The notes beneath the pieces were generated by a model that had not been told where the DNA came from, did no database searches, and worked only from the letters and a program-made list of their open reading frames with translations. A program made the position numbers and the translations under genes. A stretch of DNA of 6,667 bases from Rhizobium sp. Q54 (GTDB lineage: Bacteria; Pseudomonadota; Alphaproteobacteria; SMXS01). The stretch lies in contig CAMBYA010000138.1 in the NCBI GenBank assembly GCA_945872035.1, positions 1-6,667 on the forward strand, in the 5' to 3' direction. Shown piece by piece: positions 1 to 5,837 of this stretch (positions are counted from its first letter, which is position 1; each line of letters begins with the position of its first letter).

Positions 1-600
1 ATCACCAAGGAGATCATGCAGACCGCTCTCGCGCAGGCGCAGGGCGGCCGGATCCACATCCTGGCCGAGATGGCCAAGTCTCTCGACCATGCCCGTGACG
101 AGCTCAGCTCCAACGCGCCGCGCATCGAGACCATGAGCGTGCCGAAGGACAAGATCCGCGAAGTCATCGGCACCGGCGGCAAGGTGATCCGCGAGATCGT
201 CGAGCAGACCGGCGCCAAGATCGACATCGAGGACGACGGCACCATCAAGATCGCGTCGAGCGATCCGGAAGCCATCAAGAAGGCCCGCGCCTGGATCACC
301 GGCATCGTCGCCGAGCCGGAAATCGGCATGATCTATGAAGGCAAGGTCGTCAAGGTCGTCGATTTCGGCGCCTTCGTGAACTTCATCGGCAACAAGGACG
401 GCCTCGTCCATATCTCCGAACTGCGCGAGGACCGTGTCGCCCAGGTCGGTGATGTGGTCAAGGAAGGCCAGCCGGTGAAAGTGAAGGTTCTCGGCGTCGA
501 TGACCGCGGCAAGGTTCGCCTGTCCATGCGCCTGGTGAACCAGGAAACCGGCGAGGAAATCGCCGATACCCGCGAGCCCAAGAAGCAGCGGCGCGACTGA
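1..600 (+). CDS. pnp: Polyribonucleotide nucleotidyltransferase (PNPase), C-terminal part
   Basis: This is the last 199 codons of a gene that starts outside the window; the frame is open from base 1. PNPase degrades RNA phosphorolytically from the 3' end in the cytoplasm, usually as a trimer in the degradosome. The catalytic RNase PH domains lie upstream and only their trailing helix is seen. Counting from the first codon here, a KH domain covers about residues 40-100, with the RNA-binding GxxG loop as GTGG at 57-60 (IGTGGK). An S1 domain follows from about residue 109 to 180 ([18 protein letters not shown], then GLVHISEL). The protein ends in a short charged tail rich in E, K and R. Domain order and motifs are those of bacterial PNPase, so the identity is very secure. 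The ATG at 16 is internal, not the start. Confidence 0.97.
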   Translation: MTKEIMQTALAQAQGGRIHILAEMAKSLDHARDELSSNAPRIETMSVPKDKIREVIGTGGKVIREIVEQTGAKIDIEDDGTIKIASSDPEAIKKARAWITGIVAEPEIGMIYEGKVVKVVDFGAFVNFIGNKDGLVHISELREDRVAQVGDVVKEGQPVKVKVLGVDDRGKVRLSMRLVNQETGEEIADTREPKKQRRD

Positions 601-615
601 TCGAGCTTGGATTCG

Positions 616-663
616 GTACGGTTTTGGCCTATGTGCCTGACTGGATGTTAGGCTGAACCGTAC
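616..663. other. Imperfect hairpin between pnp and the nitronate monooxygenase-like gene
   Basis: The 8-base arms GTACGGTT (616-623) and AACCGTAC (656-663) are perfect complements. A second short stem, GCCT (627-630) with AGGC (650-653), lies inside them, separated by a small internal loop. No T-run follows, so it is not a canonical intrinsic terminator. It could still end or stabilise the pnp transcript, or sit in the 5' leader of the next gene, which starts 12 bases after the second arm. Confidence 0.5.
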
Positions 664-675
664 GGATCCGCGCAG

Positions 676-2073
676 ATGAAGGCGCTCAACGCCATCAGGA
701 TTGCTGGGAAGGAAGTCCTGCCGCTCATCGAGGGCGGCAAGGGCATTTCCATTTCCAATGGCGCCAGTGCGGGCGCATGGGCCGGTGCTGGCGGCATCGG
801 CACCGTCTCCTGCGTCAACGCCGACAGCTATGACGCCGGCGGCAGGCTGATACCGCAGATCTACAGCGGCCGCACCCGCGTGGACCGTCACGAGGAGCTG
901 ATCGAATTCGGCATCCGGGGCGGCCTCGCCCAGATCCGCGAGGCCTACGATCGGGCTGCCGGAAACGGATTCATCAACATCAACGTGCTGTGGGAAATGG
1001 GCGGCGCGCAGCGTATCCTTCACGGTGTGCTCGAGCGGGCGAGAGACCTGGTCCATGGCGTCACCTGCGGCGCCGGCATGCCTTACAAGCTGGGCGAGAT
1101 CGCCGCCCGCTACGGCGTGCGCTACTACCCGATCATCTCCTCCGGCCGCGCCTTCCGAGCCCTGTGGAAGCGCGCCTATTTCAAGTTCGCCGAGATGCTG
1201 GGCGGCGTGGTCTACGAGGATCCGTGGCTGGCCGGCGGCCATAACGGCCTGTCCAATTCGGAAGACCCGCTGCAGCCCGAGGCGCCTTATCCGCGCATCG
1301 TCGAGCTGCGCAAGACCATGAACGAGTTCGGCCTGCAGGACACGCCGATCATCATGGCCGGCGGCGTCTGGTACCTGCGCGACTTCGAGGACTGGATCGA
1401 CAACCCCGAAGTGGGCCCGATCGTCTTCCAGTTCGGCACCCGTCCGCTGCTCACCCGGGAAAGCCCGATTCCCGAGCTGTGGAAGCAGCGGTTGATGACG
1501 CTGGAGGAAGGCGACGTGCAGCTGCACCGCCATTCGCCCACTGGTTTCTATTCATCGGCCGTCCGCAACGATTTCCTGATCGAACTCGACGCCCGCAGCG
1601 AGCGCCAGATCGCCTACACCGCCGAGCCGGTGGGCGAGCACCAGGTGCCGTTCTCTCTCGGCGCCCGCAAGAACACCGTCTACCTGACCCAGGGCGACGC
1701 CGAGCATGCGGCGGCCTGGCAGGCCCAGGGGTTCGATCACACCATGCGCACGCCGGACCAGACGCTGATCTTTGTCGCCGCCGACAAACTGCGCGAGATC
1801 CAGAAGGACCAGGCCGATTGCATGGGCTGCCTCAGCGCCTGCAAGTTCTCCAACTGGGCCGACCACGGCGACTTCTCCAACGGCAAGAAAGCCGATCCGC
1901 GCAGCTTCTGCATCCAGAAGACGCTGATGGACATCGCCCATGGCGGCGATCTCGAAAACAACCTGATGTTCGCCGGCCACAGCGCCTACCGCTTCTCCCA
2001 GGACCCGTTCTATTCGAACGGCTTCGTCCCTACGGTGAAGCAGCTCGTCGACCGTATCTGCACCGGCGACTAG
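676..2073 (+). CDS. Nitronate monooxygenase-like FMN oxidoreductase with C-terminal cysteine motif
   Basis: This 465-residue protein belongs to the 2-nitropropane dioxygenase/nitronate monooxygenase family, FMN enzymes with a TIM-barrel fold that also includes FabK-type enoyl reductases. The N-terminal flavin-binding part has GISISNGASAGAWAGAGGIGTVS near residues 23-45 (quoted in pieces: GASAGAW, GGIGT). The family GGHxG motif is present as GGHNG at 187-191, with H189 at the position of the catalytic histidine. FMN-phosphate loops appear as MAGGVW at 227-232 and FQFGTR at 251-256. The protein is about 100 residues longer than usual family members. The extra C-terminal part holds C382, C385, C389 and C412 (CX2CX3CX22C), which looks like a metal or Fe-S site. 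The start at 676 has only a weak GGA upstream; the next in-frame start would cut into the barrel. True substrate is unknown. It is followed by a convergent GST gene. Confidence 0.85.
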   Translation: MKALNAIRIAGKEVLPLIEGGKGISISNGASAGAWAGAGGIGTVSCVNADSYDAGGRLIPQIYSGRTRVDRHEELIEFGIRGGLAQIREAYDRAAGNGFININVLWEMGGAQRILHGVLERARDLVHGVTCGAGMPYKLGEIAARYGVRYYPIISSGRAFRALWKRAYFKFAEMLGGVVYEDPWLAGGHNGLSNSEDPLQPEAPYPRIVELRKTMNEFGLQDTPIIMAGGVWYLRDFEDWIDNPEVGPIVFQFGTRPLLTRESPIPELWKQRLMTLEEGDVQLHRHSPTGFYSSAVRNDFLIELDARSERQIAYTAEPVGEHQVPFSLGARKNTVYLTQGDAEHAAAWQAQGFDHTMRTPDQTLIFVAADKLREIQKDQADCMGCLSACKFSNWADHGDFSNGKKADPRSFCIQKTLMDIAHGGDLENNLMFAGHSAYRFSQDPFYSNGFVPTVKQLVDRICTGD

Positions 2074-2159
2074 GGCGGTTCACTCCTGATTCTCCCCTCT
2101 TTTGGCACCCAGGACTTGTTCCCATGGGCGTGAACTTAATGCGCGGTCCTCTTCCAAAA

Positions 2160-2306
2160 TTGTCACCCCCGCCAAGCGCAGCGCGAGCGGGGGCCCATGT
2201 CGACCCGAGGCTCGCAACTTTCATGTGGAGACATGAAGCCCCGATCGCAAGTCTCGCAGCCGCGAACCTGCCGGTTCGCGGGCTCGACCAGCGTCGGGGA
2301 TGACAA
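2160..2306. repeat. 147-bp intergenic element with inverted ends and internal hairpins
   Basis: The ends are TTGTCACCCCCG (2160-2171) and CGGGGATGACAA (2295-2306), which are inverted complements at 11 of 12 positions. Inside are three stem-loops. CCCCCGC pairs with GCGGGGG (2166-2172/2187-2193). TCATGT pairs with ACATGA around a GGAG loop (2221-2226/2231-2236). CCGCGAACC pairs with GGTTCGCGG around TGCC (2260-2268/2273-2281). The make-up resembles the mosaic intergenic repeats scattered through alphaproteobacterial genomes, or a small non-autonomous mobile element. Copy number cannot be judged from one window. Confidence 0.55.
2260..2281. other. Perfect 9-bp hairpin with 4-base loop
   Basis: CCGCGAACC (2260-2268) and GGTTCGCGG (2273-2281) pair perfectly around the loop TGCC. 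It is the strongest stem in the gap between the two convergent genes and would be stable in RNA from either strand. No T-run follows on either side, so if it ends transcription it does so without a classical U tract. Confidence 0.5.
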
Positions 2307-2394
2307 CCTTATAGGGCGCGACCGCTTAGTTGACGCCTATGGCACTTGTTCCGGGGTGACAATGGAGAGGCCGGCTGAAGAGTGGCGCCCGGTA

Positions 2395-3033
2395 TCAATC
2401 CAGCTTCGGCGGCAGGTCCGGATCGCCCTTCTTCGCCGCGCGCTGATAGGCAGGCCGCTCGCCGATGCGCTTCAGATAGGCCAGCAGGTTGGGCATGCCC
2501 GAGATGTCCCGCGGCACGAACAGACGCATGGTGGTCAGCGGGAACAGCATGATGATGTCGGCGGCGGTGAATTCGCTGCCGGCGAAATAGCGCGCCTTCC
2601 CCAGCCGGTCCTCGACCATGGCGAACGCCTTGTCGCCGCGCGAACTCAGCGCCTTGGTCAGATCGGATTCCGGCGCACCGATCATCTGCAGGATGATGCC
2701 AACCATGCCGCTCGGCATCATCGAGGCGTTGGCGAAGTGGAACCAGAACAGGAAGTCCGGATAGTTCGGATGATCGGGCGCCAGTTTCAGCCTGCCGTTG
2801 CCGTATTTCGCGATAATGTACTCGATGATCGCGCCGGATTCGCCCAGCACCAGGTCGCCGTCGGTGATCACCGGCGCGGTGCCGAACGGATGGATCGCCT
2901 TGTACTCGGCGGGCGCCAGCCGGGTGACCGGATCGCGGTCGTATTTCTTCATCTCGTAGGGAATTTGCAGCTCCTCGCAGAGCCAGAGAATCCGGTCCGA
3001 TTGTGAGATGCCCAGATGATGCACGGTCAGCAT
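2395..3033 (-). CDS. Glutathione S-transferase family protein (GTT1-like)
   Basis: This 212-residue cytosolic protein has the usual GST length and two-domain layout. The N-terminal thioredoxin-like domain (about 1-80) has the segment HHLGISQSDRILWLCEEL, where S10/S12 sit at the place of the glutathione-activating serine of GTT1-like enzymes. The cis-proline is in TAPVI (P54), and the glutathione-binding ES pair is E65-S66 in LGESGAI. The all-helical C-terminal domain runs from about 90 to 205 and includes YFAGSEFTAADIIMLFPL, the usual N-capping/hydrophobic-staple region. The frame is open upstream to 3117. I choose the ATG at 3033 because the protein then begins directly with the first beta strand (MLTVHHLG) and a GGGGAG ribosome-binding site lies about 9 bases upstream. 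The substrate is unknown. It is transcribed away from irr. Confidence 0.88.
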   Translation of the reverse strand: MLTVHHLGISQSDRILWLCEELQIPYEMKKYDRDPVTRLAPAEYKAIHPFGTAPVITDGDLVLGESGAIIEYIIAKYGNGRLKLAPDHPNYPDFLFWFHFANASMMPSGMVGIILQMIGAPESDLTKALSSRGDKAFAMVEDRLGKARYFAGSEFTAADIIMLFPLTTMRLFVPRDISGMPNLLAYLKRIGERPAYQRAAKKGDPDLPPKLD

Positions 3034-3311
3034 GGCGGTCGCTCCCCAAAATGGCTGGGGACAGTGGTAACCCGGCTTGGCCGTGCGCGCCATGACTACC
3101 GTGGCGCGGCACCGCACGGCAGCGGTGCCGGATTACGCATCGCGCCCCTATTGCGGCGGTGCGGGCTCGGCCGTGTTGTCCGGATTCGCCGGATCGGCAA
3201 CGAGCAGCAGACGGCTGGAGGCGGTCATCATCGGCATACCTCATGCGTTCGACGCAGGACGCGATGCAAACGAAGTAGGCTGGCGTTTGTGCCGCCAGCT
3301 CGGTCCACGGC
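3034..3311. other. Intergenic region upstream of the GST gene, no convincing gene
   Basis: This stretch lies between the divergent GST and irr genes. I see no gene with family resemblance on either strand. It contains the GST ribosome-binding site near 3033 and two hairpins (3086-3108 and 3107-3130). A minus-strand reading frame of 27 codons (3148-3231) is preceded by GAGG but has no recognisable product. No good promoter pair for the GST gene could be picked out on the minus strand. Confidence 0.5.
3107..3130. other. Perfect 9-bp hairpin in the GST upstream region
   Basis: CGGCACCGC (3107-3115) and GCGGTGCCG (3122-3130) pair perfectly around a 6-base loop. A partly competing stem, CGCGCCA (3086-3092) with TGGCGCG (3102-3108), overlaps it by two bases, so the two structures exclude each other in part. 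If the GST transcript starts upstream of this point, both lie in its leader. Confidence 0.45.
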
Positions 3312-3341
3312 TTGACTTTTACAGTCTGGAGTCAATCTAAT
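3312..3341 (+). promoter_or_regulatory. Sigma-70-type promoter of irr
   Basis: TTGACT (3312-3317) and TCTAAT (3336-3341) each match the sigma-70 consensus at 5 of 6 bases and are 18 bases apart. Transcription would start near 3348, about 43 bases before the chosen irr start codon. The -10 box lies inside the Irr-box-like motif at 3325-3341, the expected arrangement for autorepression. Confidence 0.65.
3325..3341 (+). promoter_or_regulatory. Irr-box-like motif at the irr promoter
   Basis: TCTGGAGTCAATCTAAT matches the sequence upstream of the rubrerythrin gene (3824-3840) at 14 of 17 bases. It resembles the Irr box/ICE as I remember it, an AT-rich dyad built on TTAGAA-N3-TTCTAA. This copy is the more degenerate of the two. 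It covers the spacer and the -10 box, so a bound protein would block the promoter. Binding by Irr is inferred. Confidence 0.5.
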
Positions 3342-3369
3342 GACCGTGATGCACACTCGCCCCCGTGCA

Positions 3370-3386
3370 TTTTCCATGATGGAAAA
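3370..3386. other. Perfect palindrome just before the irr start codon
   Basis: TTTTCCATGATGGAAAA is a perfect dyad with 8-base arms about a single central base. As DNA it could be an operator. As RNA, TTTTCC and GGAAAA can pair around a 5-base loop, hiding the GGAAA that serves as ribosome-binding site for the ATG at 3391. Two in-frame ATG codons (3376, 3379) lie inside it. Confidence 0.5.
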
Positions 3387-3390
3387 CACC

Positions 3391-3807
3391 ATGAACGAAC
3401 GACCCTTTGCCCAAGCGATCAACCGTCTCCGCGAGGTGGATTTGCGTCCTACGCGGCAGCGGCTGGCCCTTGCCAAACTGCTGTTCGAAGGGGGCTGCGA
3501 TCGCCATGTGACGGCGGAAACACTGCACGAAGAAGCGCAGAGATCCGGCGCCCGCGTGTCGCTCGCCACGGTCTACAACACGCTGCACCAGTTTACCGAC
3601 GCGGGCCTGCTGCGCGAGATCATGGTGGATTCGGGCAAGACCTATTTCGACACCAACATCCACGATCATCATCATTTCCTGTGTGAGCGCTCTGGCGAGT
3701 TGACCGACATCCCGGCGCACATGGTGACCGTCGCGGAATTGCCACAGGCTCCCGACGGTCGCAGGATCAGCCGGGTCGATATCGTCATCCGCATATGCGA
3801 TCAGTGA
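3391..3807 (+). CDS. irr: Iron response regulator Irr (Fur family)
   Basis: This 138-residue protein is an Irr-type transcription factor, the heme- and iron-status sensor of Alphaproteobacteria. It has the Fur-family winged helix: LRPTRQRLALAKLLF (18-32), then VTAETLHEEA (40-49), then the recognition helix VSLATVYNTLHQFTDAGLL (56-74). KTYFDTN (83-89) precedes the hallmark HxHHH cluster H91, H93-H95, implicated in heme/metal binding, with C98 just after. No CxxC zinc pairs occur, which argues against Fur, Zur or PerR. The N-terminal Cys-Pro heme regulatory motif known from Bradyrhizobium is absent. The frame is open from ATG 3340, but that codon lies in the predicted -10 box; ATG 3376 and 3379 are also possible. 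I chose 3391 because GGAAA precedes it at fitting distance. It is the first gene of a same-strand series with the rubrerythrin cluster. Confidence 0.9.
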   Translation: MNERPFAQAINRLREVDLRPTRQRLALAKLLFEGGCDRHVTAETLHEEAQRSGARVSLATVYNTLHQFTDAGLLREIMVDSGKTYFDTNIHDHHHFLCERSGELTDIPAHMVTVAELPQAPDGRRISRVDIVIRICDQ

Positions 3808-3823
3808 TGGGCAGCCTTGCATT

Positions 3824-3840
3824 TCTAGAGTTATTCTAAT
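3824..3840 (+). promoter_or_regulatory. Irr-box-like motif upstream of the rubrerythrin gene
   Basis: TCTAGAGTTATTCTAAT... the core at 3825-3839 (CTAGAG, TTA, TTCTAA) differs from a TTAGAA-N3-TTCTAA dyad, the Irr box as I remember it, at only two bases. It shares 14 of 17 bases with the copy at the irr promoter. It sits just after the irr stop codon and a few bases before a possible -35 box, or it may itself contain a -10 (TCTAAT at 3835-3840). Binding by Irr is inferred. Confidence 0.6.
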
Positions 3841-3846
3841 TTAGCC

Positions 3847-3876
3847 TTGACCCGATTGTTTCCTTAGGTATCTACT
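3847..3876 (+). promoter_or_regulatory. Probable promoter of the rubrerythrin gene
   Basis: TTGACC (3847-3852) matches the -35 consensus at 5 of 6 bases, and TCTACT (3871-3876) matches the -10 at 4 of 6, with an 18-base spacer, the same geometry as the irr promoter. The transcript would begin near 3883 and carry a leader of about 78 bases. If correct, the Irr-like motif lies upstream of the -35 box, centred near -50. Confidence 0.4.
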
Positions 3877-3909
3877 TGTCGACACTGGCACGATTACGCC
3901 AGCGGAAGG

Positions 3910-3928
3910 GGCCTCGTCCAGCGAGGCC
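3910..3928 (+). other. Hairpin in the rubrerythrin 5' leader
   Basis: GGCCTCG (3910-3916) pairs perfectly with CGAGGCC (3922-3928) around a 5-base loop. It would lie in the untranslated leader about 20 bases upstream of the ribosome-binding site AGGAG (3951-3955). It could stabilise the message; no T-run follows, so it is not a terminator. Confidence 0.45.
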
Positions 3929-3960
3929 GGGGAAGTACAACAACAAGCTCAGGAGATGTC

Positions 3961-4380
3961 ATGTCGCTTGCTGGATCCAAGACCGTAGATAATCTGAAAG
4001 CCGCCTTTGCCGGCGAAAGCCAGGCCAACCGCCGCTACCTGTATTTCGCGCAGAAGGCCGATGTCGAAGGCTACAACGACGTTGCCGCCGTGTTCCGCTC
4101 GACCGCCGAAGGCGAGACCGGTCACGCCCATGGCCACCTTGAGTTCCTCGAGGCGGTCGGCGATCCGGCGACCGGCGAGCCGATCGGCGAGACCTCGCTG
4201 AACCTGAAGGCCGCCATCGCGGGCGAGACCCACGAATATACCGACATGTATCCTGGCATGGCCCGCACGGCCCGCGAGGAAGGCTTCGACGAGATCGCCG
4301 ACTGGTTCGAGACGCTGGCCAAGGCCGAGCGCTCGCACGCCGGCCGTTTCCAGAAGGCCCTGGACACCCTGGGCGCCTGA
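3961..4380 (+). CDS. Rubrerythrin, short form without rubredoxin domain
   Basis: This 139-residue cytoplasmic protein is a ferritin-like four-helix rubrerythrin. Such proteins use a diiron site to reduce hydrogen peroxide to water. All expected ligands are present: E19 (in GESQANRRY), E52 and H55 (EGETGH), E89 and E92 (GETHEY), and E123 with H126 (AERSH). Their spacing (ExxH, ExxE, ExxH) matches classical rubrerythrins. The C-terminal rubredoxin domain with its two CxxC pairs is missing and the protein has no cysteine at all, so electrons must come from another protein. The Fe-S protein encoded next is a candidate donor. AGGAG five bases before the ATG supports the start. It follows irr and an Irr-box-like motif, which suggests iron-dependent control. 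A strong hairpin follows the gene. Confidence 0.92.
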   Translation: MSLAGSKTVDNLKAAFAGESQANRRYLYFAQKADVEGYNDVAAVFRSTAEGETGHAHGHLEFLEAVGDPATGEPIGETSLNLKAAIAGETHEYTDMYPGMARTAREEGFDEIADWFETLAKAERSHAGRFQKALDTLGA

Positions 4381-4407
4381 TAACGCCCTTCGTCCGCACG
4401 GGAATCG

Positions 4408-4451
4408 GGCCGGAGTCAGTACTGAGCAAGTCGGCACTGACTCCGGCCTTT
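4408..4451 (+). terminator. Strong hairpin/terminator after the rubrerythrin gene
   Basis: GGCCGGAGTCAGT (4408-4420) pairs with ACTGACTCCGGCC (4436-4448) as a perfect 13-bp stem with a 15-base loop, followed directly by TTT (4449-4451). The stem is strong but the U tract is short, so termination may be partial. Some transcripts could then read on into the Fe-S gene that starts 34 bases later, for which I see no clear separate promoter. Confidence 0.75.
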
Positions 4452-4485
4452 CCGACACCACCCATCGACCGAAAGAGGAAGCGCC

Positions 4486-5826
4486 ATGGCTGAAGGCAGT
4501 CTCGACGCGCCGATCCGCCATCCGCTGGATTGGAACAATCCGGAGTTCTACGACGCCGCGAAGCTGGATGAGGAAGTCCGCCGGATTTTCGACATCTGCC
4601 ATGGCTGCCGCCGCTGCTTCAATCTGTGCGACTCTTTCCCCCGCCTGTTCGACCTGGTCGACGAGTCTCCGACCATGGAACTTGACGGGGTCAAGAGCGA
4701 GGACTTCAAGCCGGTCGTCGATGCCTGCACGCTGTGCGATCTGTGCTTCATGACCAAGTGTCCCTATGTGCCGCCGCATGAGTTCAACCTGGACTTCCCG
4801 CATCTCATGCTGCGCTACCGCGCCGCAGAGCGGCACGCCGGCCACAAGAATTTCGTCCACGAGCAACTGGTCGAGACGGACCGCAATGGCAAGCTTTTCG
4901 GCGCCATCGCGCCGGTCGCCAACTGGGCGACGGACCTGGACAACAAGCTGACCCGGCCGATCATGGAAAAGGTCGCGGACATCGACCGCAACGCCTACGT
5001 CCCCAAGTTCCAGGGCGACACCTTCATGCGCCGGGCCAGGAAGAACCCGCCGGCGGTCAATACCGCCGCGCCGGGGCATGGGCGCAAGGCGGTGATCTAT
5101 GCAACCTGCTTCGCCAACTACAACAATCCGGATATCGGTGTCGCCACCCAGGCGGTGCTGGCGCGCAATGGCGTCGAGACCGAGGTGGTCTATCCCAAGT
5201 GCTGCGGCATGCCGTTGCTCGAGCAGGGCGACATCGCCGGGGTTGCCGAAAACGCCCGCAAGGTAACGTCGGAACTGCTGCCCTGGGTCGAGAAGGGCTA
5301 TGACATCGTGGCGCTGGTGCCGTCCTGCGCGCTGATGCTGAAATTCGAATGGCCGCTGATCCTGCCTGGCGACGAGACGGTGAAGAAGATTTCCGAGGCG
5401 ACCTTCGATGCCGCCGAATACGTGGTCGACATCGCCCGCAAGCACGGGCTCGCCGACGGGTTGCAGCCGCTGGAAGGCGGCGTCACCGTCCATCTTGCCT
5501 GCCATGCCCGCGCCCAGAACATGGGTCCGAAGGCCGCCGAGATGCTGCGGCTGATCCCGGAGCCCGACGTGGCGGTCATCGAACGCTGCTCGGGCCATGG
5601 TGGCTCGTGGGGCATGCTGAAGGACAATTTCGACGTGGCGCTGAAGGTCGGCAAGCCGGTCGCCCAGAACGCGGTCAAGCAGGCCAAGGCCTATGTATCG
5701 AGCGAATGCCCGCTCGCCGCGGACCACATCGTCCAGGGCATGGAACGGATCGACAAGGACAAGGCGCCGGCGCGTTCGTGGCATCCCATGGAGCTGATGG
5801 CGCTGGCCTACGGCATCCGGCCGTAA
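4486..5826 (+). CDS. Fe-S oxidoreductase with CCG domains (GlpC/heterodisulfide reductase D-like)
   Basis: This 446-residue protein is a soluble electron-transfer or thiol-redox protein related to GlpC and HdrD. The N-terminal ferredoxin-like part has two four-cysteine clusters: C38, C41, C44, C48, and C81, C84, C87, C92. The second has an extra residue before its last cysteine (CX2CX2CX4CP). Two cysteine-rich CCG domains follow. The first has C208, C239-C240-G241 and C281. The second has C339 and a degenerate C368-S369-G370 in place of CCG, then C408. No membrane segment or signal peptide is seen. AGAGGAA (4474-4480) precedes the start. It lies between a rubrerythrin lacking its own rubredoxin and a DUF3501 gene whose ribosome-binding site overlaps this gene's stop codon. 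Role inferred: passing electrons to the rubrerythrin, or reducing a disulfide. Partner and substrate are unknown. Confidence 0.85.
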   Translation: MAEGSLDAPIRHPLDWNNPEFYDAAKLDEEVRRIFDICHGCRRCFNLCDSFPRLFDLVDESPTMELDGVKSEDFKPVVDACTLCDLCFMTKCPYVPPHEFNLDFPHLMLRYRAAERHAGHKNFVHEQLVETDRNGKLFGAIAPVANWATDLDNKLTRPIMEKVADIDRNAYVPKFQGDTFMRRARKNPPAVNTAAPGHGRKAVIYATCFANYNNPDIGVATQAVLARNGVETEVVYPKCCGMPLLEQGDIAGVAENARKVTSELLPWVEKGYDIVALVPSCALMLKFEWPLILPGDETVKKISEATFDAAEYVVDIARKHGLADGLQPLEGGVTVHLACHARAQNMGPKAAEMLRLIPEPDVAVIERCSGHGGSWGMLKDNFDVALKVGKPVAQNAVKQAKAYVSSECPLAADHIVQGMERIDKDKAPARSWHPMELMALAYGIRP

Positions 5827-5837
5827 GGAGGCGATCA

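Larger units (their letters stand above)
2074..2394. other. Non-coding region between convergent genes, filled with repeat-like sequence
   Basis: This stretch separates the converging flavoprotein and glutathione S-transferase genes. I find no credible gene in it. It holds a 9-base direct repeat ACTTGTTCC (2114-2122 and 2344-2352). It also holds an 11-base inverted repeat, ATTGTCACCCC at 2159-2169 against its complement at 2353-2363, and several tight hairpins described separately. No clear T-tailed terminator is seen for either gene; the hairpins may serve that role. Confidence 0.6.

Noticed and set aside
1479..2303. A 274-codon plus-strand frame overlapping the nitronate monooxygenase-like gene
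   Set aside because: It is an off-frame reading of the real gene, rich in R, P and A, that runs on through the repeat region and has no family features.
2160..2306. A CRISPR array or insertion sequence
   Set aside because: There are no regularly spaced repeats and no transposase; the structure is one inverted-end unit with hairpins.
2197..3006. A 269-codon plus-strand frame across the GST gene
   Set aside because: It is antisense to a GST with convincing motifs; the translation shows only the biased composition of a high-GC shadow.
3034..3117. A 28-residue N-terminal extension of the GST
   Set aside because: It lacks GST similarity and the ATG at 3033 has a good ribosome-binding site and starts at the first beta strand.
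2309..3244. A 311-codon minus-strand frame overlapping the GST gene in another frame
   Set aside because: Out of frame with the GST and full of arginine, with no domain; the GST frame carries the recognised sequence.
3340..3390. Starting Irr at ATG 3340
   Set aside because: That codon falls in the predicted -10 box, so it would lie upstream of the transcription start; the extra residues do not look like an Irr N-terminus. ATG 3376 or 3379 remain possible.
5349..5837. An upstream extension of the DUF3501 frame
   Set aside because: The extension is an off-frame reading of the Fe-S gene. The ATG at 5838 has an excellent ribosome-binding site and gives the family-like N-terminus.
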